A stretch of 64,000 bases of DNA from Dulcicalothrix desertica PCC 7102 (GCF_003991905.1 NZ_RSCL01000001.1:124001-188000), one strand, 5' to 3'. Shown: positions 1-10,868, counted from the first letter of the stretch. Notes: a model not told the origin generated them from the letters alone. Program-made: numbers and translations.

Positions 1-919
1 CTAGCGAACGGTCAATGTTTTGATGTGCTTCTTGGTATTTACCGAGTTTGGTCAGAGCGTAACCTCGATTGTCCCAAGCTTCGTAGTTATTTGGGTCTAC
101 TTCTACAGATTTTTTGTAAGAATCTATTGCTTCCTTAGTTTTGCCTAGGCGCCGTAAAGTGATGCCGCGATTATACCAGGTTTTTGTATCATTGGGTTGT
201 AGTTTTAATGCACGGTCGTAACAAGGTAATGCTTCTGCGTCATTTCCCATTTGACTTAACATATGTCCACGGTTTGCCCAACCTGGTGCATATGTGGCGT
301 CAACTTCAATGGCTTTATCAAAACTTTTTAGTGCTTCTTGTGGTTCTCCCGAAACCATGAAACCACAACCACGATTAAACCATACTGCTGGGTCATCGGG
401 TTGGATACTTATGGCTTGGTCGTAACTGCGAATACCTGCTTTAAAACGTTTTAAGTTGATTAATGCGTTGCCGCGATTTGTAAAAGCTTTGTAATAGCTA
501 GGGTTAAATTCTATTGCTCGTTCATAAGCGTTTAAAGCTTCGGTATGGCGCCCTAATTCAAATAACGAGTTCCCTTTTGAATCCCAAGCTTCGTAGTCAT
601 AAGGATATAATATTAGTAGTTGCTCAAAACCTTGAATTGCTTCAAGATGTTTACCTAATTCAGCCAATATTAAACCGCGATTAAACCAGGCACGACGGTC
701 TTTGGGGTTTAGTTCTAAAGCCCGATTAAAATTTTCTATTGACTCAGTGTGACGTTTGAGATGTCCTAATACTAAACCTCGACAACTCCAAGCATCGCTG
801 TAGTTTGGGTCATGTGTGATAGCTGCATCTAGGGGTGCTATTGCCTTCTCGAATTCGCGTGCTTCTAGTAGACGGGCGCCTTCAGAGAGTAATTCTTGCG
901 CTGTTAAATCGTGTTCCAT
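1..919 (-). CDS. Tetratricopeptide repeat (TPR) protein, 3' end outside window
   Basis: The reading frame is open from an ATG at 919 to the window edge (306 residues seen, C-terminus missing). It consists of back-to-back 34-residue TPR units with the usual pattern, such as AWFNRGLILA, DPNNYEAWDNRGYAL and YQEAHQNIDRSL. TPR arrays form superhelical scaffolds for protein-protein binding, and nothing here shows the partner. An ATG six bases upstream (925) is in frame. An AGAG motif is better spaced for 919. No signal peptide or enzyme domain is visible in this part. The family is certain and the specific function is unknown. Confidence 0.85.
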   Translation of the reverse strand, partial: MEHDLTAQELLSEGARLLEAREFEKAIAPLDAAITHDPNYSDAWSCRGLVLGHLKRHTESIENFNRALELNPKDRRAWFNRGLILAELGKHLEAIQGFEQLLILYPYDYEAWDSKGNSLFELGRHTEALNAYERAIEFNPSYYKAFTNRGNALINLKRFKAGIRSYDQAISIQPDDPAVWFNRGCGFMVSGEPQEALKSFDKAIEVDATYAPGWANRGHMLSQMGNDAEALPCYDRALKLQPNDTKTWYNRGITLRRLGKTKEAIDSYKKSVEVDPNNYEAWDNRGYALTKLGKYQEAHQNIDRSL

Positions 920-965
920 AAGCATCAACTCTATTTAATGCTGTATAACTAATTATACTATTATT

Positions 966-1514
966 CTACACGGACGATTTATTGGAATTATTTAAGTGTT
1001 CTTGAATTTTATTTAAATGAGCTTTAAAAGTAATAAATCTACAACCTAGCTCTTGATATTGACTTCGTATTTGTGTTGAGCTATTCTTAAGCTCCCGTGA
1101 TTGAGTAATAATTTTATTAGTAAGCTGATTATTAACTTGGCTCATTTTAATATTAAACTTTACTTTCTCTTTCAATTCTTGGGGTTCTTCTGATACGCCA
1201 TAGATAATATTGAGTAACTTTTCCACTAACTCACTAGTACATTCAGAAGAATTCAACATTGTTTTAGCTATTGCTTTAGCCTCATCAAAACTCACCCCTG
1301 CCATCAGCGTCTTTGCTAATTCATCATTTATAACTTCTAACTCCTGATTTACCTCAAGCAATTGGTTTTCAAGATTATAGATATGTGAGTTTTGAGTCTC
1401 TATTAACTGGTGTAAAAATTCTATCTCCTCTCGTGCAGCTAATAATTCTTCATTACTTTCCTCATTTATTACTTCCTTGTCATTAATTTTACATTTTTTT
1501 ATATTTTTATACAT
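966..1514 (-). CDS. Hypothetical coiled-coil protein
   Basis: This 182-residue protein was not recognised. It is rich in Glu, Asn, Gln and Lys, with heptad-like stretches around residues 18-70 (EELLAAREEIEFLHQLIETQ) and 115-180 that suggest two coiled coils. The segment between them (residues 72-110) looks globular. There is no signal peptide, membrane segment or catalytic motif. It lies upstream of the TPR gene on the same strand, about 40 bp away, so the two may be co-transcribed. It may be a structural or adaptor protein, but that is inference. Confidence 0.6.
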   Translation of the reverse strand: MYKNIKKCKINDKEVINEESNEELLAAREEIEFLHQLIETQNSHIYNLENQLLEVNQELEVINDELAKTLMAGVSFDEAKAIAKTMLNSSECTSELVEKLLNIIYGVSEEPQELKEKVKFNIKMSQVNNQLTNKIITQSRELKNSSTQIRSQYQELGCRFITFKAHLNKIQEHLNNSNKSSV

Positions 1515-1622
1515 AAATTATTTTTCATGTAATCATGGTTACAAACTATTTTAATAAAAAACCCTTCTTTTGGGTACTTGACTACTCTGATTCGATATAT
1601 ATCTAATTTATTGTGTCTTGTA

Positions 1623-1643
1623 GCACAGGCATCTTGCCTGTGC
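1623..1643. repeat. Short palindromic repeat, CACAGGCA/TGCCTGTG family
   Basis: GCACAGGCA, a 3-nt loop and TGCCTGTGC form a perfect 9-bp hairpin between genes. Near-identical hairpins lie at 6917-6937 and 49948-49968, and related ones at 14101, 51961, 52009 and 58230. This is an interspersed repeat family of the kind common between cyanobacterial genes. Confidence 0.85.
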
Positions 1644-1693
1644 AGGTTATCATCTGCTAGCACGTATTTAAAATACAACTACGGGAGAAAGCA

Positions 1694-2788
1694 ATGTCCA
1701 CCCCATCTCAACTAGAGAAATTCGGCAATCACCTGCTTATTGGTATTTCTGGCACCCAATTAAACGACGACGATAAAAAGTTACTCAGTACTGTGAAGCC
1801 CATAGGAATAGTATTTTACGGTAAAAACTTTGTGACTGGGCGCCCTTACGAAGTTTGGCTAGAAACATTTAAATCACTAAGCGCGCAAATTCGGGAATAC
1901 GCAGAACGTGATGACATGTTTATGTCGCTTGACCATGAAGGTGGTCGTGTTCATCGTCCCCCAATGCCAATTACTCGTTTTCCCGAAGCGTATTTAGCTT
2001 CAAAAAATGCACTTAGTATTGCTGCATGTGCTGCTATCGAACTTAAATCGATGGGTATCAATGTTTCATGGGCGCCTGATGCTGATATTTATTCTAATCC
2101 AAATAATCCAATTATTGGCACACGTGCTTTTGGCACTACTCCCGAGTCTGCTAGCGTTGGCGCCATATCATATTTAGCTGGGCTGCGTGATGGAGGTATA
2201 ATTGGTTGCGCGAAACATTTTCCTGGACATGGTGATACAAGTACCGATTCGCATTTAGAGTTACCTGTACTGCATTTAACCAAAGAAGAACTACAGGCAC
2301 GCGAACTTTTACCTTTTCAAGCTTTAATTGGCGCCGAAGTTCCAATGGTAATGACGGCACATATTTTATTCCCTAAGATAGATGCGAATGTGCCAGCAAC
2401 ATTATCAAAAACAATATTAACAGGTATACTTCGCGAAGAATTGGGATTTAAAGGGGTAATAGTATCGGATGATTTAGATATGAAAGCCGTTGCGGATATG
2501 TACGCAAAACCAGGAACGGTAACACAAACATTTAACGCAGGCTGCGATTTACTAATGGTATCGCGCAATTTACCTTCATCCTCAATTGAAAGAACTATTG
2601 CCATAGCTCAAGATTTTGCTGACTCAATTAATAATGGTAGTCTTGATGAACAAATTGTCGAAACTGCGTTCAGACGAGTTGATAAACTTTTAGCTATGAC
2701 TGGACAGTATGAAGCGCATTTGCTGAGTAAAGATGTTTTAAGGCGCCATGCTTCTTTAGTAATTGATTGTGTTTTTAGTGACTTGTAA
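1694..2788 (+). CDS. nagZ: Beta-N-acetylhexosaminidase, glycoside hydrolase family 3 (NagZ-like)
   Basis: A 364-residue GH3 enzyme of the NagZ type, which removes beta-1,4-linked N-acetylglucosamine from muropeptides during peptidoglycan recycling. The NagZ loop KHFPGHGDTSTDSH is at residues 174-187 and supplies the Asp-His acid/base pair. GVIVSDDLDM around residue 254 carries the nucleophile Asp259. The N-terminal TIM-barrel signature MSLDHEGGRVHR (residues 77-88) is intact. There is no signal peptide, as expected for a cytoplasmic recycling enzyme. The ATG at 1694 follows GGGAGA at good spacing. The length is normal for a single-domain NagZ. Confidence 0.93.
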   Translation: MSTPSQLEKFGNHLLIGISGTQLNDDDKKLLSTVKPIGIVFYGKNFVTGRPYEVWLETFKSLSAQIREYAERDDMFMSLDHEGGRVHRPPMPITRFPEAYLASKNALSIAACAAIELKSMGINVSWAPDADIYSNPNNPIIGTRAFGTTPESASVGAISYLAGLRDGGIIGCAKHFPGHGDTSTDSHLELPVLHLTKEELQARELLPFQALIGAEVPMVMTAHILFPKIDANVPATLSKTILTGILREELGFKGVIVSDDLDMKAVADMYAKPGTVTQTFNAGCDLLMVSRNLPSSSIERTIAIAQDFADSINNGSLDEQIVETAFRRVDKLLAMTGQYEAHLLSKDVLRRHASLVIDCVFSDL

Positions 2789-2793
2789 CATTT

Positions 2794-2843
2794 ATCTTGT
2801 ATCTTGTATCTTGTATCTTGTGGAGCGGGCATAGAAAGCCCGC
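2794..2843. repeat. Heptanucleotide tandem repeat (ATCTTGT x4) plus hairpin
   Basis: Four exact copies of ATCTTGT run from 2794 to 2821, just after nagZ. A hairpin with arms GCGGGC/GCCCGC follows at 2825-2843. Short tandem heptamers like this are typical of filamentous cyanobacterial intergenic DNA. The hairpin lacks a T-run on either side, so it is not called a terminator. Confidence 0.85.
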
Positions 2844-2962
2844 CTCTATAAATACCACAGAGACACAGAGGTAACAGAGATGAGAGTTGCGTGAAGAAAG
2901 GCGCCTCTCGATAGAAAATAAAGTTGCTAAACTAGATTCAAATATCTTCTTTGAGAAATGAA

Positions 2963-3220
2963 ATGTCTGTGGTACTAGATGCGGATTGTTTGGTTGGTTT
3001 GAGTGTTGATGAGTTGCGCGCGTTGGCAAATTTTAAATTGTCTACAGCAGAGCAAGGTCATTTGAATGATTTAATCGCTCGAAATGCGGAGTCGCAACTG
3101 TGTTCTGATGAGGTGATTGAATTAGACCGCTTGCTAGTGGATGCGGATTATTTAATGGTGATGAAAGCACGCGCTCGATATACGCTTAAGTGCCTAGATA
3201 CGTATATTTTAACTCAATAA
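2963..3220 (+). CDS. Small conserved-looking hypothetical protein (85 aa)
   Basis: A short acidic, helical protein. It contains the phrases LVGLSVDELRALANFKL and LIARNAESQLCSDEVIELDRLL, followed by MVMKARARYTL. I recall similar small cyanobacterial proteins with an LSVEELEALA motif, but I cannot name a function. The ATG at 2963 is preferred over the in-frame TTG at 2951. Its 3' end overlaps an antisense antitoxin relic, which hints that this spot once held a toxin-antitoxin type locus. No membrane segment or catalytic motif is seen. Confidence 0.55.
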   Translation: MSVVLDADCLVGLSVDELRALANFKLSTAEQGHLNDLIARNAESQLCSDEVIELDRLLVDADYLMVMKARARYTLKCLDTYILTQ

Positions 3221-3361
3221 TGGTTTATTAAAATCTTCTGACATTTCAATTAGACCTTTGGCACTTCCAAATTTCGGACGTGGTTCTTCTGGTGTAACAA
3301 GCACAATTTTAAGGTTTTGAGGTTTTGAAGCACTGAAGTGCTTATTACGACGAGGTTTTTT
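3209..3361 (-). pseudogene. Relic of a DUF2281-like antitoxin C-terminus
   Basis: In the frame that continues past the mutL stop codon, the minus strand reads without interruption to a TAA at 3209. It contains VTPEEPRPKFGSAKGLIEMS and then EDFNKPLL. This resembles the C-terminal tail of DUF2281-type antitoxins (usual form GSAKGLIxMSxDFDEPLEDF). No start codon or N-terminal domain remains, because the segment begins at the mutL TGA. I read it as a decayed gene end. The similarity is from memory and should be confirmed by a protein search. Confidence 0.4.
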
Positions 3362-5116
3362 TCAGATGCCGTGGCTTTTTCCTATTACCCAGTGTCTTTT
3401 GAAGTATTTGGATAGGGATGTTTCTAGTAGTGATAAGCTGATGGGGCGCCCGTGGGGACATGTGCGGGGGTTACGGGTACGTTGCCATTGTTCGATTAAG
3501 GTTTGCATTTCTTCTATGGTTAAATGTGTACCGTTACGTATGGCACTGCGACATGCTACGGCAACTTGTGCTGCTTTTAGGTCTCCTCCTTGGCTAAGTT
3601 CGAGGATGGCTTGATGACAGTCAGAGCGCGCTTTGAGCATTGCGGGTACTGTGCGTACTGCCTGCATGTTTTCTCCGAAGGGTTCTATTTCTAGTCCTAT
3701 GCGTTGTAGTTGTTCTACGTTTGCTTTCGATAGTTGATATAGAATTAATGGCGGTTCGATTGGAACTAGTTGCCAGTCATCACATATTTGTTCGTATAAT
3801 ACTCGTTCGTGGGCAATGTGTTGTTCTACTAGCCATACTCCACCAGGATGTTCAACAAGTATATACATGTTGTTGATTTGAGCTACGACTTTAAAATAGT
3901 GCTGAGTGCTGAGTTCTGAGTTCTGAGTGGGCAGTGTTTCTGGTAATGAGTTTATTGTATCCTTAGCCTCTGTTTCTGTTTTTGGTATTGTTTGAATTGA
4001 ACGACTGGTACGATAGGTGTTTTGTTTTTCGGCTGTTGTAATAAGTTTACTAACTCGACTGGTTTGTACTGTTTCGTTTAATGTGTCGGAGTTTATACGC
4101 AGTGCTTGTTCGATGGCTTGATTTATTTGTTCTTGCCAGTAATGCAGGTTATTTAAATAAATTTCGCTTTTGGTGGGGTTGCGGTTCCAGTTGATGTGTT
4201 CGGGAGATATTGATAAGTGTAGTAAGCAAACTGGAAAGCGGTCACGTGGTAATGTTCGATGAAATGCTGAAAGTACTGTCTGTTCGAGTTCAGCTGCTTT
4301 AACCATGCGCTTATTAACTGCTAGTCTTACCCAGTCGGGACGATGACGGTGACATCTGTCGGGTAATCCAATCACTAAATATATGTTATCTCTACACGCA
4401 TATGAAGCTAACTCTAAAGTTAATTCGTGTAAGTCTCCTTGCCGAACTCGATTTAATATTTGTGGTAATAATTTACCCATTGTTGCTGCTGGACTCGTAT
4501 TTATCCAGAGACGGTCATTATGCCACACTTGCCATGTTACTTGCGGATGACATAAGGCTATTTGATGAATTGTTTCTTGTACTGCTTTGAGTTGCTGTGA
4601 TGTATTTGGTAATCCTTGTCTACGTGCTTTACAATAACCAAATAAATTTGATACTGTCACAACTGTACCCGGCGCCATTGCGGTTGCTGCTATTTCGTGT
4701 GTTTCTCCACCGTTACTATATATAACTTTAAAACCACAGCTATTTATATCGGCGCCAATATAACAATTTGTTGGACGACTCATAATTTCTAGGTCTGCCA
4801 ACATTGTTAAACTATGTAGCGCTTCTCCTCTAAACCCTAAACTGTGAATTTTCCACAAATCGGCGCCGTTATGTATTTTACTTGTACTGTGGGCGCTCGC
4901 TGCATACTGCAAATCTTCGTAGTTCATTCCGCAACCGTTATCAGCTACGCGAATTCGCCACTGCTCAGGATATAAATACACTACAATTCGCGTTGCACCT
5001 GCGTCGAGAGAATTTTCAACAAGCTCCCGAACTACAGCCGCAAACGAGTCAATTACTTCTCCTGCCGTAATCAGATGTACGACTTCTTGGGGTAAAGTTT
5101 GAATCGTGTTAGCCAT
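3362..5116 (-). CDS. mutL: DNA mismatch repair protein MutL
   Basis: A 584-residue MutL homologue. The GHKL ATPase motifs are complete: ELVENSLDAGA (residues 31-41), DNGCGM (59-64) and GFRGEAL (94-100). A low-complexity linker around residues 340-405 precedes the C-terminal dimerisation/endonuclease domain. That domain keeps ACRSAIRNG and CPHGRP (near 553), both metal-site motifs of endonuclease-type MutL. The canonical DQHAxxE motif reads EQHIAHERVLYE (near 428), a conservative Asp-to-Glu change. The start at MANTIQ (5116) is chosen because MutL homologues begin there. The frame is open upstream to 5218, but that extension does not look like MutL. Confidence 0.93.
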   Translation of the reverse strand: MANTIQTLPQEVVHLITAGEVIDSFAAVVRELVENSLDAGATRIVVYLYPEQWRIRVADNGCGMNYEDLQYAASAHSTSKIHNGADLWKIHSLGFRGEALHSLTMLADLEIMSRPTNCYIGADINSCGFKVIYSNGGETHEIAATAMAPGTVVTVSNLFGYCKARRQGLPNTSQQLKAVQETIHQIALCHPQVTWQVWHNDRLWINTSPAATMGKLLPQILNRVRQGDLHELTLELASYACRDNIYLVIGLPDRCHRHRPDWVRLAVNKRMVKAAELEQTVLSAFHRTLPRDRFPVCLLHLSISPEHINWNRNPTKSEIYLNNLHYWQEQINQAIEQALRINSDTLNETVQTSRVSKLITTAEKQNTYRTSRSIQTIPKTETEAKDTINSLPETLPTQNSELSTQHYFKVVAQINNMYILVEHPGGVWLVEQHIAHERVLYEQICDDWQLVPIEPPLILYQLSKANVEQLQRIGLEIEPFGENMQAVRTVPAMLKARSDCHQAILELSQGGDLKAAQVAVACRSAIRNGTHLTIEEMQTLIEQWQRTRNPRTCPHGRPISLSLLETSLSKYFKRHWVIGKSHGI

Positions 5117-5319
5117 AACATATAGTGTACGGCAAAAGTAAACCCCAATACAATTGTTTAATTTATTAAGTTTAGTTACAAATATAAATTTACATTTTGT
5201 TACTAAAAGCAATACCAAATTATTGAAATGAATAAAAATATTTATTAATTCTAAAAATCACTTATATAGCGGCAATTTCTTGATAAATTGCTGTTGGTAG
5301 TACAAGGAAAAATAAATAC

Positions 5320-5655
5320 ATGCTGAATCATCTCGTTGCTCACACTGATGCTCATGATTTAAGAGCGCGTTTAGAATGGGGACAACCCGGTCTGACAATT
5401 GTGGATGTTCGCGACCGTTTTACCTACAACCACGGTCACATTACAGGCGCCATGCCAATGCCTATTGATGACTTAGCATCGCGCGCGAAAGCTAGTTTAC
5501 ACCAAAAACGTGATATTTACGTTTACGGTGAAAACGACGAACAAACTGCTCATGCAGCACAATTACTCCGCGATGCTGGATTTATACACGTCTCTGAAAT
5601 CATTGGTGGTTTGAGCGCTTGGCAAACTGCTGGTGGAGCAGTAGAAGGCGTATAA
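5320..5655 (+). CDS. Rhodanese-like domain protein lacking the catalytic cysteine
   Basis: A single 111-residue rhodanese fold. The signatures are TIVDVRDRFTYNHGHITGA (residues 26-44), the active-site loop region YVYGENDEQTAHAAQLLRDA and the closing GGLSAWQTAGG. In active rhodaneses the loop after VxY begins with a catalytic Cys (CRSGxRS). Here Gly70 takes its place and the basic loop is acidic. Sulfur transfer by the usual mechanism is therefore unlikely. Such Cys-less domains usually act as binding or regulatory modules. The gene stands alone between divergent mutL and a convergent deaminase gene. Confidence 0.85.
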   Translation: MLNHLVAHTDAHDLRARLEWGQPGLTIVDVRDRFTYNHGHITGAMPMPIDDLASRAKASLHQKRDIYVYGENDEQTAHAAQLLRDAGFIHVSEIIGGLSAWQTAGGAVEGV

Positions 5656-5693
5656 TATTATTACATTTTCATTGGTAGTTGTTTTTTTGATGA

Positions 5694-5766
5694 TGTCATG
5701 CTGAACGTAGTGAAGCATCTCATTACTATTGAAATTTTAAGATTCTTCGCTGCGCTCAGAATGACA
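5694..5766. repeat. Inverted-repeat element (TGTCATxCTGAxCGxAGxGAAG type)
   Basis: The left arm 5694-5720 and right arm 5740-5766 are imperfect inverted copies of about 27 nt, separated by 19 nt. They lie between the convergent rhodanese and deaminase genes. The motif TCATTCTGAGCGCAGCGAAG is a repeat I know from many cyanobacterial genomes. A degenerate half copy is near 59170. It could act as a bidirectional terminator or be a small non-autonomous mobile element. Confidence 0.75.
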
Positions 5767-5783
5767 AGTTTTTTACATCTTTT

Positions 5784-6821
5784 TTATGGTGTGGGTACCA
5801 ATACTGGTGGAGTATTGAGTATTCCATTTAATAGCGATGCGGGACGTTGACCGTAGGGCCAAGCGAAAGCGTGTTTAAACGCAGCATCTTGACAAGCTTG
5901 TAGTTGTTGAAAATTAATGATGTCGTAGGTTAACAAATTCTCATACTCAAACGGTAAACGCACGTTATGTAGTCCTGCGTTATCCGTACAAATTGCTATA
6001 TCTACTCCTGCTTCAAAACAACGGTCAAATACTGTTTTTAATTGACGAATATCTTCTAATGTACCCGTCTTAATATAAGTTGTCGGACAAACTTCTAAAC
6101 ATTGTCCACGCTGTGCTAGTTCAGGTAACAACTCAGGATGTAATAGAGGAACTTGAATCCCGTGTCCGATACGCATTAAACAAGGTAATAGTTCTGGATA
6201 ACAACCTGCTGTTGTCTCATATAGATGTCCAGTAGTTTTGACTCCTAATGACAGTGCATAGTTATAAAGTTGTATCCACTCTTCTAACCTTTCTGCGTAG
6301 TAACTATCTCCTCCTGCTACATCTACCCCACATACGAAGTTTTTGTTTTCTGCTGCTAGGTCAACTATTGCTTTATTTACCTCATATGGTAAACGTGCGT
6401 GCATACACAATATTTGACTTGTGACAATGGGATACTCTGGTATTTGACTCGCTTTACCCACTACCTCAACTATTTCTCTCATTTTGTCAATTCGTTCTGA
6501 TTGACTCAGGTGTTCGGGTGTGCGTAAATATGGAGTATAACGCAATTCTAAGTACGCCAGATTTTCAAATATGTAGGCGCCTCTCAATAAGCGATAAATA
6601 AAATAAGGGAGAGTTTCTACAGTTTGAACACTTTCAACTAATGTGTGTAATTCGAGATATTCATCCAGTGTATTACGAGGTTTTGTATAAAATTCTTCAA
6701 ATGTTGAGTAATCATTAAAGCGGGATACCATATCCTCGGAATGACGCTGGAAATATCTCCATAGTACGCGAGGTACTACCGAACCTCCCAAATGCCGATG
6801 CAATTCCGCATATAATGCCAT
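5784..6821 (-). CDS. Adenosine deaminase-like metallohydrolase
   Basis: A 345-residue protein of the adenosine/AMP deaminase family. ELHRHLGGS (residues 6-14) supplies two metal-ligand His. TGHLYE supplies the third His and the catalytic Glu. RIGHG supplies the active-site His. CTDNAGLHN carries the metal-binding Asp. In classical adenosine deaminase this last motif is TDDP, and here the second Asp is Asn, so substrate choice may differ from adenosine. The start at MALYAELHRH (6821) fits the family. The upstream in-frame extension to 6866 has no homologous character. Purine salvage is likely but the exact substrate is unproven. Confidence 0.85.
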   Translation of the reverse strand: MALYAELHRHLGGSVVPRVLWRYFQRHSEDMVSRFNDYSTFEEFYTKPRNTLDEYLELHTLVESVQTVETLPYFIYRLLRGAYIFENLAYLELRYTPYLRTPEHLSQSERIDKMREIVEVVGKASQIPEYPIVTSQILCMHARLPYEVNKAIVDLAAENKNFVCGVDVAGGDSYYAERLEEWIQLYNYALSLGVKTTGHLYETTAGCYPELLPCLMRIGHGIQVPLLHPELLPELAQRGQCLEVCPTTYIKTGTLEDIRQLKTVFDRCFEAGVDIAICTDNAGLHNVRLPFEYENLLTYDIINFQQLQACQDAAFKHAFAWPYGQRPASLLNGILNTPPVLVPTP

Positions 6822-6911
6822 AATGCCACTTTTTAATATAAATTTTATTAATCTTAACAAGAACAAATGTAAAAAGTAATCTATACGCAGAATAATTTTT
6901 TATTTAGAGAC

Positions 6912-8651
6912 TTACTGCACAGGCAAGATGCCTGTGCCACAAGAGCTTGTTAGCTGTGTTGGTAAAATGTGTGTGGAGGTGGTTTTAATTACAGGTAAAT
7001 AGACTTTGAAGCAAGTACCTTCACCGACTTTGCTATGAACGTCAATGAACCCACCATGATTTTTGATGATGCTTTTTGTAGTCGAAAGTCCTAAACCAGT
7101 TCCTTTGCCAACTTCTTTGGTAGTGAAAAATGGTTCAAAGATATGCTCTAAATTAGATGCTGGTATCCCAATTCCTGTATCTGTAACTGTGATGATGACG
7201 AAATTAGTCTCGGTGTCGGCGCCGTTCAAATGTAAAGTTAATTTACCACCCTGTGGCATTGCATCTCGTGCGTTGACAACCAAGTTCATCAAGACTTGGT
7301 GTATTTGAGTGGTATTTCCCATTACACAGCCTAAATATGGAGATACACTGATTTGACAGGTAATAGATTTAGGAAATGTTTGGGTGATGAAAAGCTCGAC
7401 ATCGCTAAATACAGCTTTCAAGTCAATAAGAGTCTGTTTATCAACACCACGAGCAAATAATAATATCTGTTTAATTAGGTTTGCTCCACGTTTGACGTTG
7501 TTTTCTAGCGTCGTTAGCAAAGAGCTATATTCGTTGTTAGGCAATTTCATCCGTAATAACTGTGCTGACAAAAGAATTGGAGAAAGCACGTTATTCAAGT
7601 CATGAGCAATACCACCAGCATTTGAACCAATTGTGTCGAGACGTTGGAAACGTAACAGTGTAGAAAATAGTTGCTTTTCTTCGGTAATGTCACGTGTCAC
7701 CGATAAATTCAAAAAACTCCCATCTTCGCAACTCAACGGAACTGCGTGTGTTTTCACCCAACGACGTGTCCCTTGAACGTTAATCTCAAATTCTAATGTT
7801 CCTGCGTTTCCTCTACATACACTTTCATGCAATGCTGCAAATGCGCGATAGTACTCACGCTCTACTCTTGTATCAACTCGTTTGCCAAGTAGCTCGTTTG
7901 CACTTAAAGCTTTCATCATTTTGATTCCATTCGCATTTATCTCCAATAGCGTTGTGTCGGGAGCAATTAACTCCACACACTCACTTGCATCCATTAACGC
8001 TTGTAAACGATTCTCACACGAAGCTAACTTTCGTTCTGTCACCTGTAAATGCATCTTTGCACTTCGCAGTAGCAAATAGAATAGTACTACTAACCCGACA
8101 TTCCCAAATGTGGCAATCGAAAAAGTTGTTATTGTATGAACAAAGCTGATTTGCGAAGCTTTGATAACTGTTTGAAGCTTTTTAGACTCGTTTGCTTTGA
8201 TTTTCTCAAACAATTGCTGAATATCACGAGTCAAAACCTCTGTTGATAACAATTCTTGATTTTTATTAGCGTTTATTTGACTTTCAAACAGATTAAAACT
8301 ATTAGTAATTTTGTCTTGAAGTAAATTTATATACTTCTTATCATTTGCGTAGCTAAAGATGGTATCAAGCTGTTTAAGACTTGTATTCGTTTGCTCAACT
8401 CCAACGGTATAATCTGATAGATAACTTTGATTATTTGTAACTAAGTAAGTTTGAAAAGATATTTGAGTATTATTAAACTCCCAAAGCGTTCGTTCGAGTT
8501 GACTAATAACCTGTAAAGCTTGGTTTACTGAATGTTGATGATAAATGAGTTTAAATGTATTACTGTAATAAATTATGGCATTAATCACGACGACTGAAGC
8601 CGCTACCACAAAAACAGTCGTCAGTTTTTTCAGTCTAGACAACTTCTTCAT
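6912..8651 (-). CDS. Membrane sensor histidine kinase (CHASE3-like, PAS, HATPase)
   Basis: About 579 residues. Transmembrane segment 1 is near residues 13-32. A 140-residue CHASE3-like periplasmic helical domain follows, then a second transmembrane segment near 175-198. Next come a PAS domain (about 212-325, ending VTRDITEEK), a phosphoacceptor helix [14 protein letters not shown] of the NtrB-like type, and a HATPase domain with [19 protein letters not shown] and KGTGLGLS. The last nine residues (CGTGILPVQ) are encoded by an interspersed palindromic repeat at 6917-6937. No response regulator is adjacent, so the partner is unknown. ATG 8651 is preferred over the in-frame TTG at 8672. Confidence 0.9.
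   Translation of the reverse strand: MKKLSRLKKLTTVFVVAASVVVINAIIYYSNTFKLIYHQHSVNQALQVISQLERTLWEFNNTQISFQTYLVTNNQSYLSDYTVGVEQTNTSLKQLDTIFSYANDKKYINLLQDKITNSFNLFESQINANKNQELLSTEVLTRDIQQLFEKIKANESKKLQTVIKASQISFVHTITTFSIATFGNVGLVVLFYLLLRSAKMHLQVTERKLASCENRLQALMDASECVELIAPDTTLLEINANGIKMMKALSANELLGKRVDTRVEREYYRAFAALHESVCRGNAGTLEFEINVQGTRRWVKTHAVPLSCEDGSFLNLSVTRDITEEKQLFSTLLRFQRLDTIGSNAGGIAHDLNNVLSPILLSAQLLRMKLPNNEYSSLLTTLENNVKRGANLIKQILLFARGVDKQTLIDLKAVFSDVELFITQTFPKSITCQISVSPYLGCVMGNTTQIHQVLMNLVVNARDAMPQGGKLTLHLNGADTETNFVIITVTDTGIGIPASNLEHIFEPFFTTKEVGKGTGLGLSTTKSIIKNHGGFIDVHSKVGEGTCFKVYLPVIKTTSTHILPTQLTSSCGTGILPVQ
6917..6937. repeat. CACAGGCA palindrome inside the 3' end of a kinase gene
   Basis: GCACAGGCA-AGA-TGCCTGTGC is the same hairpin as at 1623 and 49948. 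Here it is translated as the C-terminal tail of the histidine kinase, which suggests it replaced or extended the original gene end. Confidence 0.85.
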
Positions 8652-10361
<1,710 letters not shown>

Positions 10362-10362
10362 T

Positions 10363-10426
10363 TGTAGAGACTGTACATGTACAGTCTGTGCAGGAGTTAT
10401 GAGACTGTACATGTACAGTCTCTACA
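10363..10426. repeat. Palindromic repeat pair, TGTAGAGACTGTACATGTACAGTC
   Basis: Left copy 10363-10386 and right copy 10403-10426 are inverted relative to each other. Each is itself mostly palindromic (GACTGTACATGTACAGTC). The outer edge TGTAGAGAC/GTCTCTACA is shared with the perfect palindrome at 46455-46486, so both belong to one repeat family with different cores. Confidence 0.85.
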
Positions 10427-10483
10427 AATATTCTCTGCTACACTAAGATTTGCTGCGAAAACGAAAACAAGAAGTTTATTGAT

Positions 10484-10783
10484 ATGCCACTGACAGTTGA
10501 ATGTAAGAAGCGACCCGAAGGTAGTAAACCAAATGCCTTACGTCGTTCAGGATTATTACCTGCTAATTTGTATGGTCACAACGGTAATGAATCTATATCG
10601 CTTGTGATTGACAGAAAAACCGTTGAAACGTTGCTTAGAAAAGCGCGTGTAAATGATACACCAATTGAACTCAAGATAACTGATGGGGAATGGGTTGGTA
10701 ATACGGTGATTAAGGAAGTGCAAGCTCATCCTGCTAAAGGCACTTTGTATCATTTAAGCTTCTTTTCTCTTGGAAAAGGTTAA
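10484..10783 (+). CDS. rplY: 50S ribosomal protein L25
   Basis: A 99-residue protein of the bL25 family, which binds 5S rRNA in the large subunit. The N-terminal phrases are typical: [18 protein letters not shown] and [20 protein letters not shown]. The end [18 protein letters not shown] matches the end of the core domain. The C-terminal CTC extension of longer homologues is absent, as is usual in cyanobacteria. An intrinsic terminator follows at 10843. The usual neighbour in cyanobacteria is purA, as here. Confidence 0.93.
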   Translation: MPLTVECKKRPEGSKPNALRRSGLLPANLYGHNGNESISLVIDRKTVETLLRKARVNDTPIELKITDGEWVGNTVIKEVQAHPAKGTLYHLSFFSLGKG

Positions 10784-10842
10784 GAAAGATACTAAGTATC
10801 TGTATTTTCCGCTATTTGAAGTTTCTACGAAGCAATAATTAG

Positions 10843-10868
10843 ACCAGGGTTAATGCCCTGGTTTTTTT
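10843..10868 (+). terminator. Intrinsic terminator after rplY
   Basis: ACCAGGG (10843-10849) pairs with CCCTGGT (10856-10862) around a 6-nt loop, followed by a run of Ts. It ends the purA-rplY region before the next gene. Confidence 0.9.
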
